From: an uncultured Francisellaceae bacterium
Lineage (GTDB): Bacteria; Pseudomonadota; Gammaproteobacteria; UBA6186; Azoamicaceae
NCBI GenBank assembly: GCA_903822055.1
Contig: CAIJNR010000058.1
Location: 1-37,413, forward strand
DNA: 37,413 bases
Direction of reading: 5' to 3'
Under the pieces are notes generated by a model. It was not told where the DNA came from. It searched no databases and saw nothing but the letters and a program-made list of their open reading frames with translations. Of the stretch, positions 18,516 through 27,123 are shown piece after piece (the stretch's first letter is position 1; every line of letters begins with the position of its first letter). Both the position numbers and the translations under genes were made by a program.

Positions 18516-19879
18516 ATTTAAATGCCACCGGATCTTATTTAGGTTTTATTGCAGTCTTACTTTTTATCTTAGCTTATGCGCTAGTTATTTTAGAAGAAGT
18601 AACCGATTTAAGAAAATCAAAACCAGTATTATTAGCGTCAGGAATAATTTGGGGAATAGTAGCTGTTATTGCTAAAGAGCAACATCTAACTGACTTTGCA
18701 TCTATTGCTATTAAAAGAAATATTTTAGAGTATGCGGAATTATTATTATTCTTAATAGTCGCCATGACATATATAAATGCTTTAGAAGAACGTCAAGTAT
18801 TTGATGCATTACGAACATGGCTTGTAAATAAAAGATTTTCTTTACGCCAATTATTTTGGACAACAGGAATATTAGCATTTTTTATTTCCCCAGTTGCCGA
18901 TAATTTAACCACCGCATTACTAATGTCAGCTATTGTAATAGCGGTCGCACCAGATAATAAAAAATTTATTTGCTGTGCTTGTATTAATATAGTAGTTGCG
19001 GCTAATGCAGGCGGGGCATTTAGTCCATTTGGCGATATAACCACTTTAATGGTATGGCAAAGTAATAAATTACAATTTGCTGATTTTTTTAAATTATTTT
19101 TTCCAGCTGTTATAAGTTTTATAATACCTGCTTTTTGCATGTCATTTGCAATAGACAATAAATTACCGCCTCCAATCTCCCAAAAAATCCATTTAAAATA
19201 TGGTGCGAAACGAATGCTATTATTATTTTTAGCAACCATCATGCTAGCAGTAATTGCTAATCATTTTTTAAATTTACCACCAGTTATAGGTATGATGACA
19301 GGTTTTGGTTTATTAAAAATTTTTGGATTTTATATAAAAAAACATGAAGCAAATATTAGAAAAAAAAGTATTAAAAATTCAACAACCCATAATAATGATA
19401 GTGATTTAGCACCATTTGACATCTTTAAACAATTAAAAAATATCGAATGGGATACATTGTTATTTTTTTATGGAGTAATGCTATGTATTGGTGGACTAGA
19501 CGCAATTGGTTATTTAGAAAAAGTATCTACGCTAATTTATAATAATTTAGGAACCAATTTACCCATTATGCATCAACAAACTCCAGCTAATATTATCATT
19601 GGGGTACTTTCTGCAATTATTGATAATATTCCATTGATGTTTGCAGTATTAACTATGGATCCTGCAATGGCAAAAGGACAATGGTTATTAGTGACATTAA
19701 CTTCTGGTATTGGTGGCAGTTTATTGTCTATTGGATCTGCAGCTGGGGTTGCATTAATGGGACAAACTAGGGGTATATATAGTTTTTTCTCTCATTTAAA
19801 ATGGAGTTGGGCGATTTTATTAGGGTATATAGCTGCAATTTATGTGCATTTTTTAGTAAATAGTCAGTTGTTTATTTAA
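18512..19879 (+). CDS. nhaD: NhaD-type Na+/H+ antiporter
   Basis: This 455-aa polytopic inner-membrane protein belongs to the NhaD/ion transporter superfamily. Recognisable segments are FISPVADNLTTALLMSAIVI and, soon after, AANAGGAFSPFGDITTLMVW, the paired conserved helices of NhaD. A second-half repeat contains IIDNIPLMFAVLTMDPAMAK and SGIGGSLLSIGSAAGVALMG. It probably expels Na+ or Li+ for H+. It is the last gene of the metN-like/metI-like unit, with an ATGA overlap. With the CPA1 exchanger at 15261, two unrelated Na+/H+ antiporters lie within 5 kb, suggesting that sodium or pH control matters in its niche (inference). Confidence 0.9.
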   Translation: MNLNATGSYLGFIAVLLFILAYALVILEEVTDLRKSKPVLLASGIIWGIVAVIAKEQHLTDFASIAIKRNILEYAELLLFLIVAMTYINALEERQVFDALRTWLVNKRFSLRQLFWTTGILAFFISPVADNLTTALLMSAIVIAVAPDNKKFICCACINIVVAANAGGAFSPFGDITTLMVWQSNKLQFADFFKLFFPAVISFIIPAFCMSFAIDNKLPPPISQKIHLKYGAKRMLLLFLATIMLAVIANHFLNLPPVIGMMTGFGLLKIFGFYIKKHEANIRKKSIKNSTTHNNDSDLAPFDIFKQLKNIEWDTLLFFYGVMLCIGGLDAIGYLEKVSTLIYNNLGTNLPIMHQQTPANIIIGVLSAIIDNIPLMFAVLTMDPAMAKGQWLLVTLTSGIGGSLLSIGSAAGVALMGQTRGIYSFFSHLKWSWAILLGYIAAIYVHFLVNSQLFI

Positions 19880-19934
19880 TATCCATAGTGGTAGATGGCC
19901 TGATACGATTATAAGAATCAGATAGATCTAAATC

Positions 19935-20945
19935 TTACATCCCCAATGTACTCCCTCCACCACCGCTTACTTTCATATCAGGATTTACAGGAGGTTTTGT
20001 ATCTGGTGCTGGCTCTTTATCTTTAGTTTTAGCAGCTGCTGCATCTTCATCTTTCTTTTTAGCCACCAAGGTAGAACCAGCACCTGGTGGTGCTGGGTTT
20101 TCTGGTTTCATTGAGTCTTGCAAAGTAGAAGAAGATTTACTTTGGTCATCAGCCTCTTTATTAACATTAGCTAATGGTCCTTCCGTAGCATCCGACGCTG
20201 GCGACGGCTCAGGCCCATCTTTTTTTGGATCTGCCGCAGCAGGTTTTGCATCTTCCCCGGTACTAGAAGTAGGAGCAGGAGCAGATGATTCAACTTTCAT
20301 CTCAGGAGTGGAAGGATCATCTGACTTTCCACCAGTAACAGCATTTTTAACCTTATTCCATAAATCTTTAGCTCCCTTACTAACCCCAACCATCTCCTTG
20401 AATGCTGCTTTTGCCCCATCTGGTCCACCACCATTATTCTCCATAGTATTCTTAAACTGCTTAGCGCCTTCCCACATGTTTTGGAAACCTACGCCCAATG
20501 CTTTAGAACCCTGCTTGGTTGCTTTAGCATAGTCTCCAGCTTCACTTGTCGTTGGCATATCCAGCTCACCCTGTTCCTTACGATTGGGAGGTTTAGCTTG
20601 ATCTTTTGTTGTAACTTTACCTTTCTCTCCAGCTTCATCTTTATCTTTATCATCACCACCTACCGCACCCTCAATAGGTGGCTTTGGTGGATCTTGTAAG
20701 CTACTTTCTATCGGAGGAGGATTAGTTAACTCCACAGTTGGTTTGGGTGTTGCTGCTGGCGAGGTTGGACCCACCTGGAACCCAGCTTCACCAGCCTGTG
20801 GAGATGCTGCTGGTGGACCACCTTGACTTACCTCAAATCCAGCATCCGCAGGGGCTGAACCACCACTTTTAAAGTCCTTAGGTATATCATCAGGAGGTAG
20901 ATCACCAGGTATTGCATCAGGTTTTTTAGGAGGACCAACAGACAT
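19935..20945 (-). CDS. Proline-rich, low-complexity protein next to dotL
   Basis: This 336-aa protein is dominated by Pro, Ala, Gly, Lys, Asp and Ser with no signal peptide or membrane helix, so most of it is predicted disordered. A short motif occurs twice near the N-terminus (AGFEVSQGGPP and AGFQVGPTSP). A more ordered amphipathic part lies at about residues 137-207 (AKATKQGSKALGVGFQNMWE onward). Its base composition is visibly richer in GC than neighbouring genes. It follows dotL on the same strand after 95 bp, where Legionella has dotK/icmN. It does not look like DotK, which is a lipoprotein. It could be a lineage-specific component or substrate of the coupling complex. I do not recognise a family. 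Confidence 0.7.
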   Translation of the reverse strand: MSVGPPKKPDAIPGDLPPDDIPKDFKSGGSAPADAGFEVSQGGPPAASPQAGEAGFQVGPTSPAATPKPTVELTNPPPIESSLQDPPKPPIEGAVGGDDKDKDEAGEKGKVTTKDQAKPPNRKEQGELDMPTTSEAGDYAKATKQGSKALGVGFQNMWEGAKQFKNTMENNGGGPDGAKAAFKEMVGVSKGAKDLWNKVKNAVTGGKSDDPSTPEMKVESSAPAPTSSTGEDAKPAAADPKKDGPEPSPASDATEGPLANVNKEADDQSKSSSTLQDSMKPENPAPPGAGSTLVAKKKDEDAAAAKTKDKEPAPDTKPPVNPDMKVSGGGGSTLGM

Positions 20946-21040
20946 ATCATTAACCTTAAATTAAATTATAATTTCAATAAATTTAGACAATTTTTTATAA
21001 CAAAAGTTCAAGTGCATCTACCCATAAATAATTAATAATC

Positions 21041-23656
21041 TTAATCATCATCATCATCCAAATATTCTAAATCATCTAAATCTTCTAAATCAGGCAATTC
21101 TGGTAAATCTGGATATAATGGCAAATCTGGAAATGCCAGCACTTCTGAACGTTTCTCTTGAATTTGATTAGCTACTGCATTGATTGCACTAGCGGCACTA
21201 CTAGCTATATTGCTACTTTGGTTATCCGATTCTGATGTATCACCACCTATATCTCCACCCAACATTTGAATTAATTCATTTACATCCGCCAAATAATTCT
21301 TTAAATCCATTTTTACAACTTTATCCGACGGATAAGTCGTAAGTTCCAGTAATTGAGCTGTTAATTTGTCCGAATTTATAACAGCTACAGCTTGAGAAAC
21401 CCCAGATAATTGCTCTATGCTTTTAAGATTTTCTGTTAAATGACCACGTCTTAATAACGGTAATTTAAATAATTCATGTTCCGAGGTAACTACCATTTTA
21501 GCAACTAGTTCTGTCATAGGAACTCCTGTAAATATCGATGTAATTTGCGATCCTTGAGTAACAACCAGTTTATCTTGCCCAACTTGTGATTTTGGATCTA
21601 ATTTTATATCCGGTTTCGCATCTGGCTTTGCTGCTGGTTTTTCGTTTATTGCATTAAGTTGTTTTTGTTTAGCAACTTCATTTTCTAAAATAGCTATTAT
21701 TCCTGATATTCCACGTTCAAGCGGTTTCATAGCTACCGATTCTGTCATACATTTTTTAAGTATAGTAATATCATTATTATCTATTATTTTCGGTTCTTCA
21801 AAAATATTTTTTACTAAAATTGCCTTAAACATCCCGATCCGTTTTTCTAATTCCAACAATTCTTGCGTAGCTGGAATTTCTACTTTTAATAAATGATTTA
21901 TACGTATTTGCTTAACAGGCTTTGGGTTAGCATAAAACATTTCAGCTCGTACTATTTTAGATTTAAAAAACACATGCGCTTCACCTTCACGTTGATCTTT
22001 TAAATCTAAAAGTTCAATTCTTTGCTTACGATCAACCGATGCATTTTTGGTATCCATATAATTTAACGAAACACTGCCAGCATCCATTTGAAAACCACTT
22101 ACATTAGTTACATAAGTTTCTCCTGCGGTTTTATTGAAAAAATCCCAAGTCTCCATAGGATCTTCTAATTTCATACAAATTTTTATGTTACAATTTGCTC
22201 CAATAGACGCAGCTTCTTCTTTAGAAGCTTTTTGAAAAGCTGGTAAATCTTGTCCTGCAAAAATAGCAGAAAACCCTAAACTTCTAGCTTGAGCTGGAAC
22301 CACTGCAAAACCTTTTACTGCATAGTAACCATACTCATCCATAATACATACATATGGAGATGGAGAATTCGTTGGTTTACTTAAAATAACATCTCGATAA
22401 TCACCTTCTACTTTATCACCAAGTCCAGCTGCCATCATAGCTTTTAAAGATGCAATAATTACTTTCCCTAAATTTGCTAATTCGTCTGGAGACTTTTCTA
22501 AAGCGGGTAATAATACTACTAAAATACGACGATTTAATACCACGTCTTTTAAATCAACTTCAGCTAAATTAGTACGAATTATATGACCATAAGTATCTGC
22601 AAGCGATCCAAACACCCTAGTTAATTGCATAGTAATAAACCCATGCTGCTCACGTACTTCACCAGCCTGATTAAACTTACTTTTTGGATTATAGCCGGGC
22701 AAATTTAATACATAATTTTTCAATGGTTCTAGAATAGCTGTAGGAAAATTATCAAGTGGAACTTTAAAATTTTCGTTAATTGGAAATTGCTTATCAACTA
22801 CCATAGCTTCCAATTTTTCTAAAATAAAATAATCACGAATAGTATTAGCATCTAACAAAATATGCCCTGCATCTCGCATTGCAGTTAAAATTTTCATTAA
22901 ACTTTCTACAAAATTAATCGCACGACCTTTCCACATATCGCCGCCCGAATCACCACCACCACCAGAATCCATCAAGCTTGTTACCAATTGCGATAACATA
23001 CTAGATGAGCCATGAGAAAATGGATTCATAGTATTAGATAAGCGATTAGTTTGTGGCCCTAATACATCTCTAGCACCTGTCATAAAATTAATTAATAAAA
23101 TATCATCTTCCCTACCCATAGCACGCACCATAGAAAAAACTTTAGCAAACAAGCTGTTATCGCCCTTACCATCTACATAAATAAAACCACTAGCTTGCAC
23201 TAATGAATTAAATGCAATAGAAACTAATGCTTCTGTTTTACCACTACCAGTCGAACCAAAAATTAATATATGGGTACGCAAATCACTATTAGTAAACCAT
23301 AATTCTTTTTGCGATTTTCGATCATTACCTAAAAAAGAAATTCCATCAGCTATACCTGGTTCCGTAGTACCAGGTTTTATATCGTTATAATCAAGTGTTT
23401 TGCTAGAACGAGGCATACGAAATGGTAATGTTTTTTCACCAAAAATTACAAACAAAAACAATATTGATACTACTATAAAAATCATGTCAGTAAATTCCGG
23501 ATAGACAATAACAGCAACAATACCTGTTATATTAAATGAAAGTGAACTAACGGGATTGGATAAAAATTCAGCAGCCCTTACCCCTAATGGACGGGTATCT
23601 CGTGCAATTTCCTGTGCGCCATGTTCGTGTTGTTCTTCTAATCCGCGAATAGCCAT
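21041..23656 (-). CDS. dotL: Dot/Icm type IV coupling protein DotL (IcmO)
   Basis: DotL is the inner-membrane ATPase that receives effector proteins and, with DotM, DotN and the IcmS-IcmW adaptor, forms the coupling complex. Two membrane segments lie at about residues 40-72. Walker A GSTGSGKT is at about 134-141. Walker B is VCIMDEYGYYAVKGFAVVPA, followed by the conserved LGFSAIFAGQDLPAFQKASK. The C-terminal ~280 residues correspond to the adaptor-binding extension. The protein ends in an unusual acidic, Pro/Leu/Asp-rich tail (LPLYPDLPELPDLEDLDDLE, then a run of Asp). At 871 aa it is longer than Legionella DotL (783 aa). It follows dotM, separated by 170 bp containing a palindromic repeat. 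Confidence 0.95.
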   Translation of the reverse strand: MAIRGLEEQHEHGAQEIARDTRPLGVRAAEFLSNPVSSLSFNITGIVAVIVYPEFTDMIFIVVSILFLFVIFGEKTLPFRMPRSSKTLDYNDIKPGTTEPGIADGISFLGNDRKSQKELWFTNSDLRTHILIFGSTGSGKTEALVSIAFNSLVQASGFIYVDGKGDNSLFAKVFSMVRAMGREDDILLINFMTGARDVLGPQTNRLSNTMNPFSHGSSSMLSQLVTSLMDSGGGGDSGGDMWKGRAINFVESLMKILTAMRDAGHILLDANTIRDYFILEKLEAMVVDKQFPINENFKVPLDNFPTAILEPLKNYVLNLPGYNPKSKFNQAGEVREQHGFITMQLTRVFGSLADTYGHIIRTNLAEVDLKDVVLNRRILVVLLPALEKSPDELANLGKVIIASLKAMMAAGLGDKVEGDYRDVILSKPTNSPSPYVCIMDEYGYYAVKGFAVVPAQARSLGFSAIFAGQDLPAFQKASKEEAASIGANCNIKICMKLEDPMETWDFFNKTAGETYVTNVSGFQMDAGSVSLNYMDTKNASVDRKQRIELLDLKDQREGEAHVFFKSKIVRAEMFYANPKPVKQIRINHLLKVEIPATQELLELEKRIGMFKAILVKNIFEEPKIIDNNDITILKKCMTESVAMKPLERGISGIIAILENEVAKQKQLNAINEKPAAKPDAKPDIKLDPKSQVGQDKLVVTQGSQITSIFTGVPMTELVAKMVVTSEHELFKLPLLRRGHLTENLKSIEQLSGVSQAVAVINSDKLTAQLLELTTYPSDKVVKMDLKNYLADVNELIQMLGGDIGGDTSESDNQSSNIASSAASAINAVANQIQEKRSEVLAFPDLPLYPDLPELPDLEDLDDLEYLDDDDD

Positions 23657-23741
23657 GTTTTTTTTATTGTTTTTATTATTATTATAGCAGTTAGAAGCGG
23701 CGGCGAGTCAGCATGTGGATGCTGTGTGGTCTTGCTACGGG

Positions 23742-23833
23742 AGCGTGAGCAAAGAACCTGTACTTTTAAACGAGCGTCTGTTTGAGCGTAGCGAGTTTAG
23801 CGAGTGAAAAAGTACAGGTTCTTTGCTCACGCT
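23742..23833. repeat. Palindromic element, copy 3 (between dotM and dotL)
   Basis: Perfect 26-nt inverted arms at 23742-23767 and 23808-23833 (agcgtgagcaaagaacctgt... and its complement) enclose the shared core. The right arm contains the last codons and TGA stop of dotM, so that gene end is copied in inverted orientation at the far side. It lies inside the icmS-dotM-dotL transcription unit and might attenuate dotL expression. Confidence 0.9.
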
Positions 23834-25035
23834 TTAGGTGAGTGCAACAATTGTTCTTTTTCTTCTTCTGATGGAACATAAATAATATCATTTAATGCCA
23901 ACTGCAATGCTTTAACCGCCTCTTTTACATATGGCACACTTAAACCTCGACCTAAAGATTTTTCTACTAAAAAATGTGCATGCACACCAGCAGCTTCTAC
24001 AAAATAAGTTTGTCTACCAGTACTACTTAACACATACCAAAACAAACGATCAATTGGTTTTAACCATAAAAAATCAGCATTTGCTAACACACCATCTTGA
24101 CGTGCCAACAATAATAAATCTATAAATATAGTAAATTCATATGCATGCCCATGAACTATATCTTGGATAACTCTTTGATTATAATATTTACGCCAAACAG
24201 GATCTATACCATTAAAATTTAATATATGAGGGTTTTTACTATTACTAGATTCATTAATTTGTCTTAGAATTCTTGCAGCAACTTTAGGTTCTCTGCAACC
24301 TCTTGCCAAAAATACCGCAAATAGTGCACGTTGATGAATAGGCAAAGACTCAGGAGATCTCCATAATTTTCCTAATTGCTTAATAAAAACCGCCTCGGTT
24401 TTTTCGTGATCTAATTGCATTTTAAATTTTACAGAATTACCTACTCTAAATTCTTTATGTTCCTCTACTGAAATTTCTATTAATTTATGGTCTTTACAAA
24501 AATCTACTGGTGATTTACCCATAGCCCAAGGACCAGTATTTAATGGTTCATTTACTAAATCCAAACCAATAACTGGATTAATTTGTGGCCACTCGCTACG
24601 CTCTTGTTTAGCAAGCTGATGCATATCATAATGCTTTTTATATTTATTGGTCGCATTTTTATAAAAACTACAATAAGAAAAAAACACTAAACATAAAACA
24701 ATAGGATAACGCAAATAACTTCCAGCTATCTCACTAAGATATTCCGCAACATCTAATGATAAATCTTGGGGGGCAGTACTAGATGCAACATACACCGCAG
24801 AAGATACTTCTTGTTTTATAGAACCTAAATTAATTATTTCTAATGGTAATATTTGAATTATCAAATTAATGATAAATAATTCACAAAATCTTACTTTGAG
24901 AAAAAAAAACTTTAATTGTTCTTCAAACGTTATCCACACCAAGGTACCGATTAAAAACAACCCTACTATGAACCAAATAACGTTCATAGCATTATCATCA
25001 CCACCTTGTGGTGATCCACCGCCGCCACCAGCCAT
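23827..25035 (-). CDS. dotM: Dot/Icm coupling-complex protein DotM (IcmP)
   Basis: DotM is an inner-membrane partner of DotL that helps recruit effectors; its cytosolic domain reads acidic signal motifs in Legionella. The 402-aa protein starts with a Gly-rich leader (MAGGGGGSPQGGDDN), then a first helix (VIWFIVGLFLIGTLVWITF), a second (FCELFIINLIIQILPLEI) and a third (YPIVLCLVFFSYCSFY). The soluble domain follows, with conserved-looking segments such as HQRALFAVFLARGCREPKVA and YFVEAAGVHAHFLVEKSLGR. Legionella IcmP is 376 aa. AGGAG lies 7 nt before the ATG. It follows icmS by 14 nt. In Legionella, icmR and icmQ stand between these two genes; both are missing here. The stop codon is embedded in palindromic element copy 3. 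Confidence 0.93.
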   Translation of the reverse strand: MAGGGGGSPQGGDDNAMNVIWFIVGLFLIGTLVWITFEEQLKFFFLKVRFCELFIINLIIQILPLEIINLGSIKQEVSSAVYVASSTAPQDLSLDVAEYLSEIAGSYLRYPIVLCLVFFSYCSFYKNATNKYKKHYDMHQLAKQERSEWPQINPVIGLDLVNEPLNTGPWAMGKSPVDFCKDHKLIEISVEEHKEFRVGNSVKFKMQLDHEKTEAVFIKQLGKLWRSPESLPIHQRALFAVFLARGCREPKVAARILRQINESSNSKNPHILNFNGIDPVWRKYYNQRVIQDIVHGHAYEFTIFIDLLLLARQDGVLANADFLWLKPIDRLFWYVLSSTGRQTYFVEAAGVHAHFLVEKSLGRGLSVPYVKEAVKALQLALNDIIYVPSEEEKEQLLHSPKA

Positions 25036-25049
25036 TAGCTGTCTCCTAT

Positions 25050-25442
25050 TTACTCATCCATCAAACTATCTAGCGGTACTAATTGGCTAGAACTTGAAGC
25101 ATGTACAATTTCTAAAAGAACATCTGTAATACATAATAATCGTAACGAAATAGCGACTTTATTATCAAAATAAACAGAAACACCTAACATAGAATTATCT
25201 GCCCTATCAAAAGTTACTCCCAAACCATATCCAACACAAAAGGAACATAGTTGATCAGCACGACGCATAATGGCAGGTAGTAGTCCAAGAGCACTAAATG
25301 CCTTATCAACCTCAATTTCTTCATTTTTAACTGTATACTTACAGTTAATAGATTTAGCAATAGCCACTATTTGCTTAATTATTAATATTTGTTGTTCTTG
25401 TTTTTCTTTTATATCTTTATTTTTATCCATATAATTCGCCAT
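25050..25442 (-). CDS. icmS: Dot/Icm adaptor protein IcmS
   Basis: IcmS is a small acidic adaptor that pairs with IcmW on the DotL C-terminus to deliver effectors. The core LGLLPAIMRRADQLCSFCVG followed by YGLGVTFD closely resembles Legionella IcmS (GLLPAIAKRADQLCSLCLGYGLGATYD). The later LRLLCITDVLLEIV and final PLDSLMDE also match the family (LRLLCMTDVMNELI, PLDELMYD). At 130 aa it is somewhat longer than Legionella IcmS (114 aa), with extra N-terminal charged residues. A start at the second Met (25430) is possible. It is the first gene of the leftward secretion unit. Its partner icmW is not in the window. Confidence 0.9.
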   Translation of the reverse strand: MANYMDKNKDIKEKQEQQILIIKQIVAIAKSINCKYTVKNEEIEVDKAFSALGLLPAIMRRADQLCSFCVGYGLGVTFDRADNSMLGVSVYFDNKVAISLRLLCITDVLLEIVHASSSSQLVPLDSLMDE

Positions 25443-25469
25443 CTTATATTAAAGAGGTGCCTTACTTAT

Positions 25470-25562
25470 GGCTTAAAAAAATAATTTGTACTTTTTTCAC
25501 TCGCTAAACTCGCTGCGCTCAAACAGACGCTCGTTTAAAAGTACAAATTATTTTTTTAAGCC
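25470..25562. repeat. Palindromic element, copy 4 (between icmS and dotD)
   Basis: Perfect 26-nt inverted arms at 25470-25495 and 25537-25562 (ggcttaaaaaaataatttgt... and its complement) flank the shared core in the same orientation as copy 1. It stands in the 273-bp region between the two divergent secretion operons, so it lies upstream of both and may insulate or modulate them. Confidence 0.92.
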
Positions 25563-25612
25563 CTTAAGACAATTCTAGTATTTTATATTAATTTAACCGA
25601 ATATATAATAAT

Positions 25613-25631
25613 ATAAGTTATTATAACTTAT
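25613..25631. promoter_or_regulatory. 19-bp palindrome in the divergent secretion-gene control region
   Basis: ataagttat-t-ataacttat is a perfect 9-bp inverted repeat with a 1-nt centre, just right of a TATAAT-like hexamer at 25604-25609. A dimeric regulator could bind here. AT-rich palindromes also arise by chance, and I see no match to the PmrA-type direct repeat known from Legionella and Coxiella. Confidence 0.3.
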
Positions 25632-25715
25632 TTTTATTTTAGCTTTTACTAAATAAACTTTATTATAATAAATAAACAACTTAAATAATTAAGTAGAACT
25701 TTATAAGAATGAACT

Positions 25716-26330
25716 ATGAACAATAACCATAAATTACTCCTAGTACTGTTAACTTTAGCTATTATTAATCCTGGTTGCTCCAGATTGTTTAAAGAAAGAT
25801 CTTACAAATCCAGCAAAATCAACACCAACAACATAAACTCTATTAATAACAACCCTACAACAAATATTGATACAGATATTGGCGCACAATTAATTTCTTC
25901 CGCTAGATCAATAGAAAAATCATTAGCAACTTTAGCCGCTGCTCAAGAATTAAGCAACATACCTGTTTTAAACACCGCACCATTACTAACCACAGAAGGT
26001 GGCATGGGTGGGACCGCAGATATCGACTGGACTGGGCCATTAGAACCTTTATTAGAAAAAATTGCTAACATGACCGATTACAATTTAAAGATAATGGGCA
26101 CGCCAACACCTGTTCCAATTATAGTATCAATAACTCAATCTAAAGCTATCGTTGCAGACATATTAAAAAATGCCAGTTTGCAAGCCGGTAAACGTGTAAA
26201 TATAGTAGTATTTCCAGCCAATAGGGTTATTGAATTACGTTACCGTTTGGGCGCATATAATACTCCATCCAACAATAACGACGAAGTTAACAACGAAAAG
26301 CCAGCAACCAATGGCCATAAAAATGGATAA
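25716..26330 (+). CDS. dotD: Dot/Icm outer-membrane lipoprotein DotD
   Basis: DotD is a lipoprotein that with DotC places DotH in the outer-membrane core of the type IVB system. The N-terminus is a lipoprotein signal (MNNNHKLLLVLLTLAIINPGC), with the modified Cys in NPGC at about residue 21. A polar Asn/Thr-rich linker follows. The C-terminal domain (LEPLLEKIANMTDYNLKIMG, then IIVSITQSKAIVADILKNAS and ELRYRL) fits the secretin N0-like fold known for DotD. Length is 204 aa versus about 163 in Legionella; most extra length is in the linker and tail. It is the first gene of the rightward unit and overlaps the dotC start. Order dotD-dotC-dotB is the same as in Legionella. Confidence 0.92.
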   Translation: MNNNHKLLLVLLTLAIINPGCSRLFKERSYKSSKINTNNINSINNNPTTNIDTDIGAQLISSARSIEKSLATLAAAQELSNIPVLNTAPLLTTEGGMGGTADIDWTGPLEPLLEKIANMTDYNLKIMGTPTPVPIIVSITQSKAIVADILKNASLQAGKRVNIVVFPANRVIELRYRLGAYNTPSNNNDEVNNEKPATNGHKNG

Positions 26331-27123
26331 AGTATACTCATGGGCATTACGTATAATTGGTATATTTTTTGCCCTATTACTTTGTAGTTGTTCATCTAAA
26401 AACATTAGCAAAGAACAAACTTCATTAAAAACTATTCCTAAATCTAATCAATCTTTTGCGGTTAATTCTTTAAGAGTTCAAGCATTAAGAGATACTGCAT
26501 TATCTATTGGGGCAAGAGGTGGTCTTTCGTGGCGAACTAAACACATCCATACAGTATTATCAAATTATGAAAAAAATTTAGATAGAATCTTTAATTTTTA
26601 TGCTTTATTAGTTGAAGAAAGCGTATTACCACCAGTATTACATGAGGCACGTAACGCCTTAAGTTTAACGGGTCCAGACATTATTAGAATAGCCGATCGT
26701 AATTATAAAATTATTCACCAAGCAAGGTTTATTACTAGCCCACCAAATTGGCGTGAATATATCTGGAAAAGTTTTGAACCACCAGAAATGCCAGATAAAA
26801 GCTTACTACCAAAAACTACCACTGAACAAGGCGTTTGGGAAAAATATATTGACCAAGGATGGGTAGAAGGAGTTAAACAAGCTGATGCTATATTAAAAGA
26901 AAATTTAAATATTTTAACTAGAGATTTTAATGGCATGATTTTATATCGTAAATTATTAGCTCAGCAAATGATTACCCCTCCTTTTGTTTCTAGTATAGAA
27001 TTAGGTATTACAGGGGATCGTAATAATTTAACAGTTAATGATAAAATTCTAAAAATTACTGCCTTCCCTAGTTTACAAACAGATGGATCCCAATGGAAAA
27101 CCGAGATTAAACAACATGAGTGA
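26311..27123 (+). CDS. dotC: Dot/Icm outer-membrane lipoprotein DotC
   Basis: DotC is the lipoprotein partner of DotD in the outer-membrane core. The preferred start at 26311 gives MAIKMDKVYSWALRIIGIFF and then ALLLCSCSSKN, a lipoprotein signal with Cys in LCSC at about residue 27; ATG 26323 is an alternative. The frame is open further upstream within dotD but makes no signal peptide there. The mature domain contains LRVQALRDTALSIGARGGLS and FITSPPNWREYIWKSFEPPE, followed by WVEGVKQADAILKENLNILT, which resemble Legionella DotC segments. The gene overlaps the end of dotD by 20 bp and the start of dotB by 8 bp (ATGAGTGA), indicating translational coupling of the three. Confidence 0.92.
   Translation: MAIKMDKVYSWALRIIGIFFALLLCSCSSKNISKEQTSLKTIPKSNQSFAVNSLRVQALRDTALSIGARGGLSWRTKHIHTVLSNYEKNLDRIFNFYALLVEESVLPPVLHEARNALSLTGPDIIRIADRNYKIIHQARFITSPPNWREYIWKSFEPPEMPDKSLLPKTTTEQGVWEKYIDQGWVEGVKQADAILKENLNILTRDFNGMILYRKLLAQQMITPPFVSSIELGITGDRNNLTVNDKILKITAFPSLQTDGSQWKTEIKQHE

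Noticed and set aside
18793..19242. 149-aa frame antisense to nhaD
   Set aside because: It is an antisense shadow; the forward frame has clear NhaD motifs and continues with an operon overlap.
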